Shown piece after piece: positions 1-13,012 of a DNA stretch of 64,000 bases. The stretch's first letter is position 1; each line of letters starts with the position of its first letter. Source of the stretch: Trichaptum fuscoviolaceum (lineage: Eukaryota > Basidiomycota > Agaricomycetes > Hymenochaetales > Trichaptaceae); contig CAJSYZ010000003.1 of NCBI GenBank assembly GCA_910574455.1, positions 4,463,250-4,527,249 on the forward strand, given 5' to 3'. The translations under genes and the position numbers were made by a program. Under the pieces are notes generated by a model, which had not been told where the DNA came from, made no database searches, and saw nothing but the letters and a program-made list of their open reading frames with translations.

Positions 1-3000
1 CCTATCTATATTGTCGTTGAAAAGATTGGATCCCAGAATCGTCATGGTAGATGGCTTGGAAAATGATTTCAAGAATAAACTCCGTGATTTTACAAATCTC
101 ATTCGGCATACCACTGATCCAGCGATCCCATTGTCCACTCTCCGTACATTCAACAGTTCCGCAAACTGGGTCTTGTCTTTACAACCAGAAGATGAACATT
201 ACCATGTGGGCCGAAAATGGCTCGGAAAGATCATGTAAGTCATCATCGGTACTGTGGTTACGCTGGTCGTTGACATAAGTTTGTGTTCAGTCCGATTATT
301 CTTCATTCTTCAGGTTCTGCACTGCTCGACGCAAGAGATAATTTCGACGATCAGCGAACATGCACACAGCTTGCGCTGAGCTGGGTAAACTATTACAGTT
401 TATGCCTTGATGTAAGTCTTTGTTTCAGATTTCCTTTGGCTGTCGCTAACGGCTTTCTCAGTCGGAAATGTCCGATAGCTGGGATTTTTCTGCTGGTCGA
501 CTTCCGGCGATGATGGTTGTGGAAATAGCTCTATTAGCTACCTTGACATCCGCAGATACAGTTATCTCCATGCTCGCAGCGAGAGGCTTGAGAGATCTTG
601 CCATTGCAGAATGCTTACCAAATCCACGACGGACTGTCGAGGAGCCGGAGAACGCTGCGAAGAGGTATCCCATGTATGAGCAATTGGGTGACCCTACGGT
701 CGTGGTCGTTGGTGAGCCTTGTGTTAAATTCCTGGCTACGAAGAATGATCTAATGCTGTCGTTAGGTCGGGTTGCTCATCAAAAGCGCATCAGGAAGCTC
801 CTGCGTTTGATGCAGAATCCTTGCCCGCTACACGCTGCTGTGTGGCATGAGTGCTATTGGAGATGGTCGATCCTTAAAGACTGGATCATGCACGTTTCCT
901 CGCCAACATCTCAGAGCCCTACAGATGCTCAGTATAACCCAAAGCCTCAAGGAGACTTGACGATGTCTGACGAGGTATGGAAGAGTCCTTTGATCCTTGG
1001 AATTAGATTGACATGTCTTTCCCTGGAATATAGGAGAAATTCTTCCAGTGGCAGAATTTAACGTGGTTCTTGTCTTCCTTCGGAGCTATATCGGTCATTG
1101 AAGAATGCGGATGTGTAGCGTTAACGTCTGTCATGCCGATACAGTTCATACCGGACCGTCTTCGTATCACAGTAGACGGGGACCAAATGTTGCAAGATTT
1201 CATGTCTTCGTCAATGGAAGTTCTGATCGCCAACAATCCCGTGGCTCGTGACACCGCCAAGGAGGCGTTAGGCTCAGAACTAAATCCTCGTCTATACGGC
1301 AGGCTTTTCAAGCATTTGAACGAGTGAGCGTGTCGATTTATCTTACCCAACGATCATTCCTTACGGTTCAATCAGGGTCATTGATGATATAGCGCAAACG
1401 ACCAAAGGAGGTCGTCTGGAAGCTGGTGATGAGCTGCTATTAATTTTCTTTGACCAGGCAAGACATCCCTATGTCAAAGATTACAGTTATTCTTATACCC
1501 CTATCCTCAGTTTCTTACCGTTCTTAAACTACTGGTCGACCGTCCGGATGCTCCGTCAGAAGATGTTCTCGGCAATATGGACCTGAACCAAACACTTTTA
1601 TCGATGGCAAGACTCATGGATAGCTTAAGCCAAGACTCGTGCTATCGTTTGAGAGCAAAATTCTGCAGTTTCTGTGAAAGTGCCCTCGCTCGTACAGATG
1701 CATTTGGCCTTCGTAAAGATGATGTGGTTCGTAATAATCTACTAGAAGTGGTTGTTGAGTGGATAGAACCCAACGTGAGTATTCCAGCATGCGTTGTTTT
1801 TCCATTACTCTGATGGCCACTGACATATACTTGCTATCGAAAGGCGGCGAAGAACAATAACGTGGCTTTGGTTCAACTCCGGCATGAAGCTAACGTTGCA
1901 GGCCTTCGTGCAATGGTCAAACTTCTGGAACGACTACGGCTACAGCCCCTGGATATATCTGCTGGAGACGACGCAACAAATGCTGTTTCTCGAAGGTATT
2001 TGAAATACCAGCAACGGTTTATTGAGATGCTTTCATCCAGCTCAGTTGGTGTAGTACGTATCAATCTTTTTATCTAAACTATCTATTCCTTAATCCTTCT
2101 CGTTCTAGGCGGAAGAAGATGTTAGATCGCACGAATCTAGCGAGAATCTTGTAAGCTTTTACCACAAACCTCTCGTGAACTGTTTGTTGACTATTTGCTA
2201 AAGAGCCAGCCGATAGTGAGCGAGAGGCGCCCTGACATTCGCGATATGACTGTCAATGGCTTGGCTAATCTGTTATCCATGAATATTGACATTGGGCTTA
2301 AGCATTTCATGCCCCTTAGTGACGACCCGGACCCGGGTAAACGTGCAATCTTCTGCAAAGTTGTTTCACGAGTCATGGACCTTGGAGGAAAGATAGAGAC
2401 AAACGGCTACTCAGCTGTTGCCAATCGTCGAATAAAGATTGGAGAGGTGCGCTTTCACTGAACGGAAAATCAAACGTTTTCTTACATTTTGCACTACAGC
2501 TCGTAAAGGGTTCAGACGTAAGTCGGGACACAACACATTGATCATTGATCTAACTGCTTCTCGTAGATGATTCTCGTGTTGTCTATCTGCGAGACTTGCC
2601 CTCCTGGAGAAGTGGATGTCATCATTCCGGTCCTGCTGAACTTATTCGACACCAGGTCATCTCTGCTATCTTTGATGAAATTGCTGGTCGAGCGTGAAGT
2701 CAAAACTACTCGTGAGTTGCTTTTCTGCTTTAGCCGCGTGTAGTGACGAATAATTTGCCAGAACACGAGAGCAATCTTTTCAGAGGCAACTCAATGAGGA
2801 TGAAACTGCTCTGTGCTTTCGCGAAGCAGCATGGTTATGATTATCTTAGATCCCTGATCAAGCCATTCTTAGAAAGAATGTGCCAATGCACAGCTGATTA
2901 CTCCTTCATTCTCGATCCATTGAGAGCTTCGGAGGATGAACTCACAAAGAACCGAACCGCTGTCGAGTTCTGGACAGAGGCTTTCGTGAAAGTAGTTTGC

Positions 3001-6000
3001 CAGTCTGCGAACGGCATGCCTCTGTGAGCACTGCCTTAATAATTAATGTCGTATGAATTCCATGTTAACCTCTATTTTGTAGAATGCTTCGAGAGATTAG
3101 TAATCACATTGCTCTAACAGTGTATGTTCTTCGATATCTCTCATTGATCACTTGTGCTGATGAATACTTGCAGTGCCAAAGTCTGGCCAGAAGCAAAATT
3201 CGCTGCTCTGGGGGCATTCATATTCTTGAGGTAGGTGCATTGCGGTGGATTTCCTTGTTTGTGGTTTTGACGAAATTTGTAGATTTATTTCTCCCGCACT
3301 TGTTTCACCAGAAACGATCGACGTTGAGCTCCCTCAAGGCAGCAGCATGAATACCCGCCGAGGCTTACTTCATGTCACTAAGATCATTCAGAACTTAGCC
3401 AACAACGTGCGATTCGGGAAGGAAGAGCATATGGTGCCTTTCAACGACTTTTTGATAGCACATGTTCTTCCGGTAATGCGCTTTCTGACGGAATTGAGCG
3501 TAAGTCGAACGTAGTCCTATGCGTTTTCAACACCATCTGAGATGAAGAGTAGGACACGTCTGGCACAACCGAAGAAAGTGATGATTGGATCGGCGGAAGC
3601 TTTGACGAAACAGACGCTATAGTTCTTCATCGTTTCTTTGAGAAGCATGCAGATAAAGTCGGAAAGGAATTACTTAGCCTATCTAAATCCTCTAAAGATG
3701 GCGAAGCCGCCGTCATTGGTGGCAAGAAAGCATGGGATACATTATGTGCTGCTCTAGTTGAGATGGGACAACCTGTCGAAGTCCCGAGAATGAGTCCTCT
3801 CAGGTCTACAAATCTCGAGGAATATCGGGACTTCATGTACCGAAACGCCGATCGTAACACCGAGTCGGTACAAAACATCTTCACTGATATCGCAATCAAA
3901 AAGGTGTGTAAATGCATATTGCATTTGGTGTTAGCTCTAACTCTCCGCAACGTGCCAGGATGATAGTATTTTGTACCTTATGTCGATATGGAAGCTCGAT
4001 GTCGAGGTCCTTGACTTTGAGCTTCTCATCTATCATGTTTTCAAGGCAAGGATAATATACGTTTGTGATGTTGTTGTTGGCGCTGAACTTTGTTGTAGAC
4101 ACTCATGAGTGCAGAACACAACGATAAATCGTTTGAGATTATCGTCGACTGCACTAATTATACAACAATGTCTGAGGTCCCTATGCAATGGTTCAAATTC
4201 TTCCTCGAGACCACTCCGAGCGACATGCGAGAACGGTTCAAGATGCTCCATATCTTGAATTGCAACCAACACATGGCGAAATTTCTCCGCAAGCTGTACA
4301 ATATTTGTTCAGGTATTTATACATTTTACTACATTGGTCTCCAGATATAATGAATAACCGGCAGGGACGTTCAATATCGAGGTGCGATCGTATCTTTCCA
4401 TGAGCGATCTCTCTATAAACCTCGACATTGATCTTGCAGAGGCCTTGCATGAAGCATGTGAGTTCTTAGACTCGACTAAGTTCTCTCCTTATGACTTAAT
4501 CATTGACATCGCAGGGTCTCTGGAGCAAGAGGAGAGAGAAGAATTTATTAATGTGATGCTTCGCCAAGCTCATTTGATGAAGACACCAGTCAATATTACA
4601 GTCGCGCAATCCCATCTACGTATTGACCATGTAAGTTATACTTAGAATCGGATATACTACCACTCCCATTGACCAACGGCAATAGGTAAAGGCTCAACTC
4701 GTCTATCCATCATTCATGTGCAAGACGACAGAGATAGTCCCATATGCGGATGTTGGTGATGTGTACAACATCACCGGAAGGGATGTACACGAATTTATCG
4801 TGAGACGAAATCGCAATGGAGGAACACTGTACTTCTCTTCGTCTGAAAGGGAGCATATCGTAAAGGTAAGGAAATCGACTATTAGTATCTTCATTGACGT
4901 GTCTAACTAAATCTAGGCCATCCGATTGTCGAAAAGTCGCATGAGCGTATCCCGGACGAAGTTCTTCGACAGGTTCTCGAGGCTTTCAAACGTCTCAGCG
5001 CTTTTGTTGAACATAGCAATGTTCAACGCATTTGCTGATTCTCTTGATCTTCGTGGTGCTGCATATAATTTGTTGACATCAGTATGCTCTTCTATTAAAT
5101 ATGACGGGGAGTTGTTTTTACCTACTGGTACGTTTCTCGTCGCTTTTCTTATGTACTATTACTGATCATTTCTTGCAGGCGGCTTTATTCCCGGTAGTCC
5201 CGTGACAACAATCACTCAACTCAGTGAAAAATTGGCGGCGTTTGCTCCCGAGCTTACCTTGGACTTCATCTCGCAAGTCTGTGTCGAACTGGTCAAAGCA
5301 ACGGTCCTCCAGAAAGCTATCTGTTTGCAGTATATGAATCCCTGGGTGAAAAATCTGAACAAATTTTGCGATCCTACCGATAAGCTGTACGAGTTATCTG
5401 GAGCCCGCTTGCGAGACTGTATCAAGAACCTGATTGAAGTAACGGTGCAAGACAAAGATGTATGTGTAGACATTTTAGTTCTACTCTTCTTTTCTTCGTA
5501 ATGACATGGTTCCTCAGGCATATTACATTCTACAAAGGTATACCTGGGCTGAAGTTGGCAAACTTGAAACAGGGGCTATGAACATTATCGTGGACGAGAT
5601 GATGCGCACAGCTTCTGACGACGGTATAGGTTCAGATAAATGTGAAACAATGGCCGAGACCATGTCTTCCATGTGTTCTGCAAGAATTCGGGGAAGAATT
5701 CTTGCGAAATTGCGAAAAGTGAGATAACTCTCGTTTATCTACCTGTATAATTGCTGAGGCATCTGCGCAGGCTCTGGGTAAAACTTGCAACAAGCCAAGC
5801 CAAACTCTGGAAACGAATGTACATTGGAACGAGATTACTGCATATGCACGACTTGCTCTTGGTTCTGGCCTCTACGCGCAACAAACTGCTCATTATCAGT
5901 TGTTACTACCAGAGGTCGTCCACCTCGTCACTCTACTGGCGAGTCAAGGAGATGTCGCTGTTCGGTGTACAATCTATGGGCTGGCATTACAGACGTTCCA

Positions 6001-7597
6001 GTCAATGTATATGGCGAATTCAGAAGACTCAAGTCGCTCGCCTGAGATCCGAAGCCTACTTCACGATTTGCAACAACCGGAAATAATACGCCTGTTTGGT
6101 CTTGAGAAGACATCGGCCTTGAGTCCCACATACGTTGCATTCAACAATGGAGACAATGATCTTAGCTCTTTGGAAGAATTATCGCGATGGCTTTTACGTG
6201 CAGTCGAGACTTGCGCTGGTAATTCTGGTAAGTTGATTGTCTTGAAAATAGTGTAATGAAGCTGACATAAAGAAGGGTTGGCAAACATCTGGCGAGCGCG
6301 ATGGATGGGATTGCTGACATCGACCGCGTTCCAGCTGTCTCCGAGCGTCCAGCCACGTGTGTTCATTGTCATGGGTACATTGGCTTCTTCAGATGTGGAC
6401 GATGATCTACTGTATCAAATGTTAGTAGCTCTCCGGAACGCACTAAGGCAATCCAACGAGGCAGACACGCAGTGCGTGGTTAGTATGCTGCATTGCGTCT
6501 GCACATTTGTCTCTACTTTGGCAGAGAACTCCCGTTACATAGGACCACTCTTTTGGCTGGCTGTTGCTCTTCTAGAGTCAAGCCATGCGCCTTTCTTCAT
6601 TGAGGCCAATAAACTCCTCTGCGCTTGTGTTACAACGCTGAACCGACACGAAGCATTTAAGGAGCGAGGATTTGTGGCAACCCTTTTGGAAGCAAGAACC
6701 CACCTCGATGATATTTCCATGCAGCTGGATCAAATGCTTGGCCTTTCTTTCGATTCCGACTTCTCCTTTTCCCTTGCCGCCATCATTTTTAAAGGTGTTC
6801 GCCGTCCATCACTCCGAGCCTCCGCGACAGAGACACTTCGGTGTCTACTTAAGACTGTTGTGTCAACGCTTCCACCTTCCGCGGAAGATGAGGCCCCTAT
6901 AGACGGAGATGCTTTAGGCTATGTATTGGCACTTCTCCCGACTTCCACCACGCCACAGGCTTTCAAACAGCTTATGCAGGACTCCGGAGCTGGTGCAGCT
7001 TGGGCGCAGAAGGATTCATTCGAGCGAGCTGAATTGGATGACGGACAGGTCCCTTTCGTTCCCTTCGAAGTCCTTGGATGTCAAGACCCGACAACGGCTC
7101 TCCTTACAGTGTCCTTCGTTGGCTCAATGTTGACTACTGCACAAAGTGATGATGCCGAGTCGCAGATGCTATTTGGAGTTCTGAAAGACATGTCCTTTGC
7201 TTTCCCTGATATCGTATCTATGGCGTAAGTAGTTTTCCTCTGATCGTCTGACGTCCGACATACTAATATTTACCCCTCGGTTAGTTATGATGGACTACTT
7301 GTGAAGATTCATGACATCTTCTCAACATCCTCAAATCCATCGATATTGTCCTCGGTTTCCACTATTTTCCGGGTTTCTATGGAGAATGCAAGTCGACCTA
7401 CCTCTGCAAAAGAGTCGACGTCCACCTTAAGTACGCTCGACGAAGAATCAACTTCTGGGCAGAAGCAAAAGCAAGCTTTGAAGGAGCTGAACATGCAAGG
7501 CTTATCAAGTACCTTTCAGTTTTTGCCACTCAATCGGGGATATGTTAGCAAAGTACTTCATTGGTTCCCCGGCCTAATTTCTAAGATCATAGATTAA
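1..7597 (+). CDS. IRA1: Neurofibromin/Ira-type RasGAP, 5'-truncated by window edge
   Basis: Negative regulator of Ras that stimulates GTP hydrolysis. The gene enters from the left edge already in coding sequence and runs through roughly 20 exons to a TAA at 7595-7597 (last residues GLISKIID). The RasGAP domain lies at about 2.2-3.5 kb: an LFRGNS segment near 2775-2792 corresponds to the family's conserved LFRGNS region, and FLRFISPALV is rebuilt across an intron at about 3231-3283 (FLR ends in AG, then GTAGGT...GTAG, then ATTTATTTCTCCC). A Sec14/CRAL-TRIO-like segment follows at about 3.9-4.65 kb (KSFEIIVDCTNYT, LHILNCNQHMAKFLRKLYN) and a PH-like segment at about 4.68-4.92 kb, the bipartite module typical of neurofibromin. 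The long helical C-terminal part runs from 4.9 to 7.6 kb; its largest open exon is about 6276-7224, and the last exon is 7285-7597. No lesion was seen in the signature segments. Not every intron was modelled, so the exact protein is not given. Confidence 0.9.
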
Positions 7598-8096
7598 TTG
7601 GATGAAACCCCTGTTTATTGCTACGCAAATTTTGTATGTGCATTTTTCACTTAGTTTGTATCTGTTCTTAGCTCCCCAGGTCACTTCACAATACCTTCAT
7701 TCCTACACTAGTCGTATCTCTCTGGTTTTGCATGTATTATTCATATATTTGTTGCCGATGGTTTTTTGTTCACTATTCTTCGAACATCTTCTGTATCATA
7801 GATTACTACAGTATGGATTGTCAATCTCATTGCTTTTCGCGGCTCTTGCTATCCGAATGAATGGAGCTCAGCTTTCGGGGGCAGTGCCAGACATACATAA
7901 GGCGTGAACTACTTTCGGCACTGGCACGACGCGTCTGACAATTATAGCTCACCAACTGTCCCACTTGTATAACTTGGATATTAACTCCTGACGACGGACT
8001 CACTGAGCTCCCTCCTCAACTTAATGCACGCGTCTACCGTGTTTTCGACTGCCTCATAAACTCGAGCAGAACCTGGTCCCTCAGTGCGACAAAGGC
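7598..8096. other. Intergenic spacer: Ira 3' UTR and next promoter
   Basis: About 500 bases between two genes on the same strand. The first half is T-rich, as expected of a fungal 3' UTR and terminator. A hydrophobic open frame at 7602-7907 comes from this T-richness and has no family features. The second half is the presumed promoter and 5' UTR of the coiled-coil gene. No clear TATA box was seen. Confidence 0.5.
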
Positions 8097-11000
8097 ATGC
8101 AGCACTCGCACTCGGAAGCAGAAGTGACCATGCTCAACCATTCCGACTTTTCGCGTCCGGGAACGCCAGATTCGCAACTCACGAATAGTTTATACCGGGC
8201 TAACGCAACGATCGATGACCTGACAACAACCTTGACGAAGGTCTCGCGGGCACCAACGCCGGATGATTTGAATTTGCTGCACTGTTGTTGTGGAAGGGAG
8301 GAGTGCGAAAACTCGAAGGCGTGGTCAGCATTTCAAAGCAAGTTGGAAAGCAGGCTTATCCTCTGCGCTGGTGAGCTCCTTCCGAGAAAAGGTTGTAACA
8401 ATTAGTAATGTCGTCGATGATAGAGATTGGACAGGCCTTGCTTGAAAAGCATGAAGCGTATGTGCGTCGGCATGGCGGCCTTTTGGATGAAGATGTAGAG
8501 GTGGATCTATCTTTGAATGACGCTCGGACGACAGCTAACAATCCGACGCCTGTAGTCGGACGATGAATCCAGATTTAGCATCTCATCCCGACCCGAAACT
8601 CCAACTGTCAGATTGACTCAAGTTTCTCAGCAAGACGCTCATTTGCAGCTCGATGCTCGGATGACCCAGCTGGTGAAAGAGAACTTGACGCTTGAGAAGG
8701 TAAACAAAATTGTTGGTTGGATGACTGGTACTGTGAATAACACAACTACATCTCTTTCTCTAGCGACTCAACACCGCCCTCCTCCACAGCGAAGTGGCAG
8801 AGTCAGCTAATAAGACACTCACGAAGGAACTGGAAGACTCTAAGGAAGCGATCGCTCGCCTGAATTTCAGTCAAGTTAAATCAACCGGTTGGGAGACGCG
8901 ACTGAGTATGGCATTGCAGGACTCAGAAGATTTGAGGCAGGAGCTGGATAGTGAACGACAGAGGTCGAAAGCACTGGACACGCAGCTGACAGCCGTGAAA
9001 GAGCGGTGTAGTGAGTCAAACCTCATTTCACGTTTCATTCTCGACTTGACTCGACTTGCAACGTCGTACAGCCAAGCTGCAGTTAGAACATAAGCAAATG
9101 AATGACGAGCTAGAAGACCAAAGGCAGTCAAGAAGGGAACTAGCGGAGGAGATACTGCGGGATGCCCGTGCACGTCTGGAGATGATTCAACAAACTGTGA
9201 GTTTTATCTGTTCCATCCTCGAATACTCGTTCTCAATGTCTGAGCAGCAACTCGGACGTACTGTTACTTCTGAGTTGCCCGAAGTGACTCAGGTTATGGA
9301 ATCGCTTGTCGCTGATAATGAAGCACTCAAACGCGACATCGCAGAATTGCAAAACCTCCTCGCAGAGTCGCGAGAGGATGTGCGTTTGCTGCGAGACGAA
9401 GTCGAAGAATCCAGAGCTCAAGCTCCCAGTGGGCCGGAAGAAAGATCTAGGGTTTTTTCCAGCCCATTCAAGCCCGGGCACCGTGGTCATATGTCTAGCT
9501 GGGGGGCTTCATTTGGTCAGACACCTCTCTCACCATTATGGAATGCTCCAGGTGAGGCGTCTCGTGGACCATCTCGAGGCATCGCATTCTCAGCTATGTC
9601 CGACGGTTCTAACCATCCTTATGTGAGTGTTTTCCTTGTATACTCGAACGCACCTAATAAAGAATTTAGGAACCTTTGACGCCAAGCACTGAACAACGAC
9701 CGCTCTCTCCGGCTGACTCCAATATGCAGCCAGAGCGACAGTTACCCTCTCTGACTAGTCCTTGGACGAATTATCCCCCTTCGCATCCTTCGATTGATAT
9801 AGATGGCGGGAGCATGCACGGAAAAACTCCCGATACACCAGAGCGGAAGTCACCTAGGCGTCCACTACTTCTCCTGACACAGAACAAAGAAGTTCAAACC
9901 GATGCTATAAACTGGGCGAATTTGCTCTCTCCTTCACCTTACGCGCGTTCACACGGATTCGATGACAGCTCAAGCGCTACTCCGCCGAACGAAGGCCGAT
10001 CGGAAAGCTCGTCTTTTGTAGAAGGCTCTACCCACTCTTCGACTATCGCTGCACTTGTTGATCGTGTGAACTCCTTGTTTACCCGCATCGCGCAAGCGGA
10101 TGCTCGAACATTAACGAACAGGCTAAGACGGCAACACCTTGCAGGTGACGTCGCACATCTATCGCGAGCGACTGTGTCAGCTATACTTGCGGAGGTGAAT
10201 GGGCTGCGAGCACACTTCCGTGCCGTACTCGAGGATGAGAAGATCATCAGCACGTGCACTCGACGTGACTTTCGTGCCTTACTTTCTTTGTTCAAAGAGA
10301 TGTTTTCTGAACTGGGCCATATGCGTATCACGCTAAACGATGTAATACTGGATCCCACTGTGGCTCAGAAGGTGAGTGCCGCCGCTATGACGGACTCGAA
10401 GGACGTTGACGAGGCAAGAGGGAGAGCAGCATCGCGTAGCCCGTACGCACTCGGCGGGTGGATGGCTCCTATATCCAAACTTTTCGGGACGTCTGCAGTT
10501 ACGTCTTCCGACAGGGGATCGAACGCGTTATCTGTACCTACCCCTCGCGTTGCGACTGGAGCAGGGATAGCTTCGGCATCAGCGAAGCAAAAGCCAACGC
10601 GTTTTGTCCCCAAAATTGGACCTGCTTTAGGCGCTTCTACGACAACGGTCAACGTCGAGTTCTCTGGTTCGGGAGTAGGTCGCTCTGTTTCGAGCGCATT
10701 GACGACTTCAAATGGCGCTGAGCAAGCAATATTACGGGCTACAACTCCGGTGGCAACTCACACTGGATCATCGCGCACTGTCTTGGACATCTTTGCAGGC
10801 GCACCTCGGCCCCCCGATGGAGACGCGTGGATTGTGGTCTCGCCAAAGGCTCAAAGGCGTCTTCGACCTGTTCCATCCGGGGCGAACTTGGAGACGGCAA
10901 CGGTGTCAAGAAGCATGGGCCGCAGAATGGCCAGCACTCGGTTGTCTCGGAATGTCGATGCTGTCATCGACTCTGAGTCTGCTGTGCATGAGTCCGATGA

Positions 11001-11526
11001 TGAAGACGACGATCATAACTTGAATGACAGGTTGCTCGAGCGTACTTTACGTCCGAGAGGTTTATCGGATTCGTCCATTCGTTCCACTTTTTTGGCTGGT
11101 GAAGAAAGCGCACGGACCTCCGAACATCGCAATTCTTCGGCTAACGCAAGACCTTTCCTTCCCCATGCAAGAATGGACGGTGGTAGCTCTTCGAGGCAAG
11201 GTGCATATCCGGTACAACAGTCAACGCGTACATCTGTTCTTCACGCACTTAGCAAGACAGTCCATGCGGTCAAGAGCCCTCCTTCCTCTGCGCCCCCCTC
11301 AGATTTCTCGGTTTCTCCCCCGCCGGTGCACCGAATAGACCACGCCGGCATTCGCACAGTCTCACCTCGCCGTATAAATATATTGCCGAGCCTTGCTGGA
11401 TGGGCAGCAGCGCAGGCCGGGCTTGACGCCCACGCTACTGAATCGTTTGTTGGTAGTGTCCGCGAGGAAGATACACATTTTACCCGTAGGAAATGGAACG
11501 TTGACATGCAAGGACGGGACATTTAG
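8097..11526 (+). CDS. Large coiled-coil protein of unknown function (1030 aa)
   Basis: I do not recognise the family. Exons 8097-8370, 8424-8494, 8556-8699, 8764-9010, 9072-9196, 9248-9622 and 9670-11526 join in frame to 1030 codons plus stop. The intron before 8556 carries CTAAC about 18 nt upstream of its AG, which supports the model. The intron at 9197-9247 is 51 nt and open, so it could be retained. The N-terminus is followed by a cysteine-rich patch (LLHCCCGREEC) near residue 60. Residues about 110-370 are heptad-like and charged, consistent with a long coiled coil. The middle is Ser/Pro-rich and disordered, with a second helical block (LVDRVNSLFTRIAQADARTL and onward) at about 10,060-10,370. 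The C-terminal third is Ser/Arg/Pro-rich. There are no membrane segments or enzyme motifs. A cytoskeletal or scaffold role would fit the architecture, but that is a guess. Confidence 0.8.
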
Positions 11527-12916
11527 GATGCTTTTTTTATCAGGAACGCTAGCTATTGTATTTGTAACGTTATTCTTCATACTCTTTATATCTGTAGATC
11601 AATCTAATGGCAATGTACATATATTTCATCATGGAGGTTTCAATAGGTACTGTAAAGGAACTTTTTATCACACCACAAATATACCACCACATTTGGCACT
11701 TTCGATATATCCCATCAATCAATTAGTTTAACGCCTTTCTTGCATGTGCGTCTGCCTAGCCATCCAAGTTCTTAGAAAGTGTATCCGAACCTTTTTGCCG
11801 TCCTGCTCGTGTCGCAGCTCCTAGTATTCTACTTGAAAAAAGATTGTGCAAACACCAATGAAGAAATTGGACAGAAGAGAGCCGGCCCGAGCTCATACCA
11901 GTAGTACTGTAGTAGTGAGCATTTATTTGCTTTTTTTCTTTATTTTGCTGACTTGTGTTAACCAAGTTGGACTTTGGAACTCCGATTAAAAACAAAGACA
12001 ATTATTTCTCCGTAAATTTCCGAGCTGGAATACAATCGAACTTCGCGCCTCCATCAGTGATACGTCACCTCAAGTTGATCCTCGATGTCTTAAGAATTGT
12101 TAATGCTCAATTGAACAAATCGCCGGGGTGTATACTCGAGAGTTTGATCTGGAGTATGGCATGGTATGACTTGCTCCTGATATGCATTATTCACTCACTC
12201 AGGCTGGCATCCAGTACATTAATCCGTCCTCCATTGTGCAGTTATACCGTCTCAGGAACTCACAAATTGCACAGTATGCACAATCTGAAGACAATTCTTG
12301 TACCAAATTCCAAATCAATCATATATTCAAGTAATGTGGAGAAATCACCGGTATCGATATTGAAGCATATTGCGCTACATTTGACTGCCATATCGTTCCA
12401 ACGTCTGACAACTCGAACGTAATCGACATTGACGCTCATGCTAATCATCTCCACACCGTAACCAATGTATGTACATGTGCAGCTACAGGTACAGCTCCTG
12501 AACTGACCAAACATAGTACTCTGAAATTTCCAATATCAATATATTGGCTTTTTGCTTCATGTGTTGCACGGATGACCTGGAAATCTATTCTGAGCTATAC
12601 TTAACCTTTTGTATCTGCACAATCAGGAGGATGGCCGATGCATCAAGCACCAGTACAATCTATGTCTTGGCCCCGCATGAGACATTCGTGTGTTCACGGC
12701 CGATCGTAACTGCATCGCTCGTTACCCACACGAAGGCAAAGTCGATAAGCTCACTGTCTTTTCTTACCATTATATGCAAGGCATATGGTAGGCTATCTGA
12801 AGCTTCTCCGTCGCGTGCTCGTATTATTATCCTTGCGGTACAGCCCTCGAAGCGGACACCCGTCCATTTGTCTCTCCTTCAAGCCTTTCTGCGGATTGGG
12901 CATTATTTTCTTTATG
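11527..12916. other. Intergenic spacer without a supported gene
   Basis: About 1.4 kb. Open frames at 11,955-12,422 and 12,544-12,921 lack family motifs, signal peptide logic or splice support, and overlap frames on the other strand. AT-rich stretches near 11.5-11.7 kb fit the 3' UTR of the coiled-coil gene; the right end is the promoter of the peptidase gene. I see no repeat or RNA gene here. Confidence 0.5.
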
Positions 12917-12923
12917 TATAAAA
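12917..12923 (+). promoter_or_regulatory. TATA box of the S28 peptidase gene
   Basis: TATAAAA lies 90 nt upstream of the ATG at 13,013, followed by a pyrimidine-rich leader (ACCTCACTGTC, CTCTCTTTCATC). This layout is common in highly or conditionally expressed fungal genes for secreted enzymes. Confidence 0.65.
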
Positions 12924-13012
12924 GCTGGTATCGCGCATGCTCAACCTCACTGTCGACAGACGAGCCTCTCTTTCATCTTGGGCATCTCTGCTCCGGTCAC
13001 TCACTTCTCACA

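Noticed and set aside
7602..7907. 101-codon hydrophobic open frame
   Set aside because: Comes from T-rich 3' UTR sequence after the Ira stop; no family motif and random transmembrane-like composition.
9939..11522. Minus-strand and alternate-frame ORFs inside the last exon of the coiled-coil gene
   Set aside because: Shadows of a 1.86 kb Ser/Arg-rich exon.
11955..12921. Open frames between the coiled-coil and peptidase genes
   Set aside because: No motifs, no splice logic, overlapped by opposite-strand frames; treated as chance.
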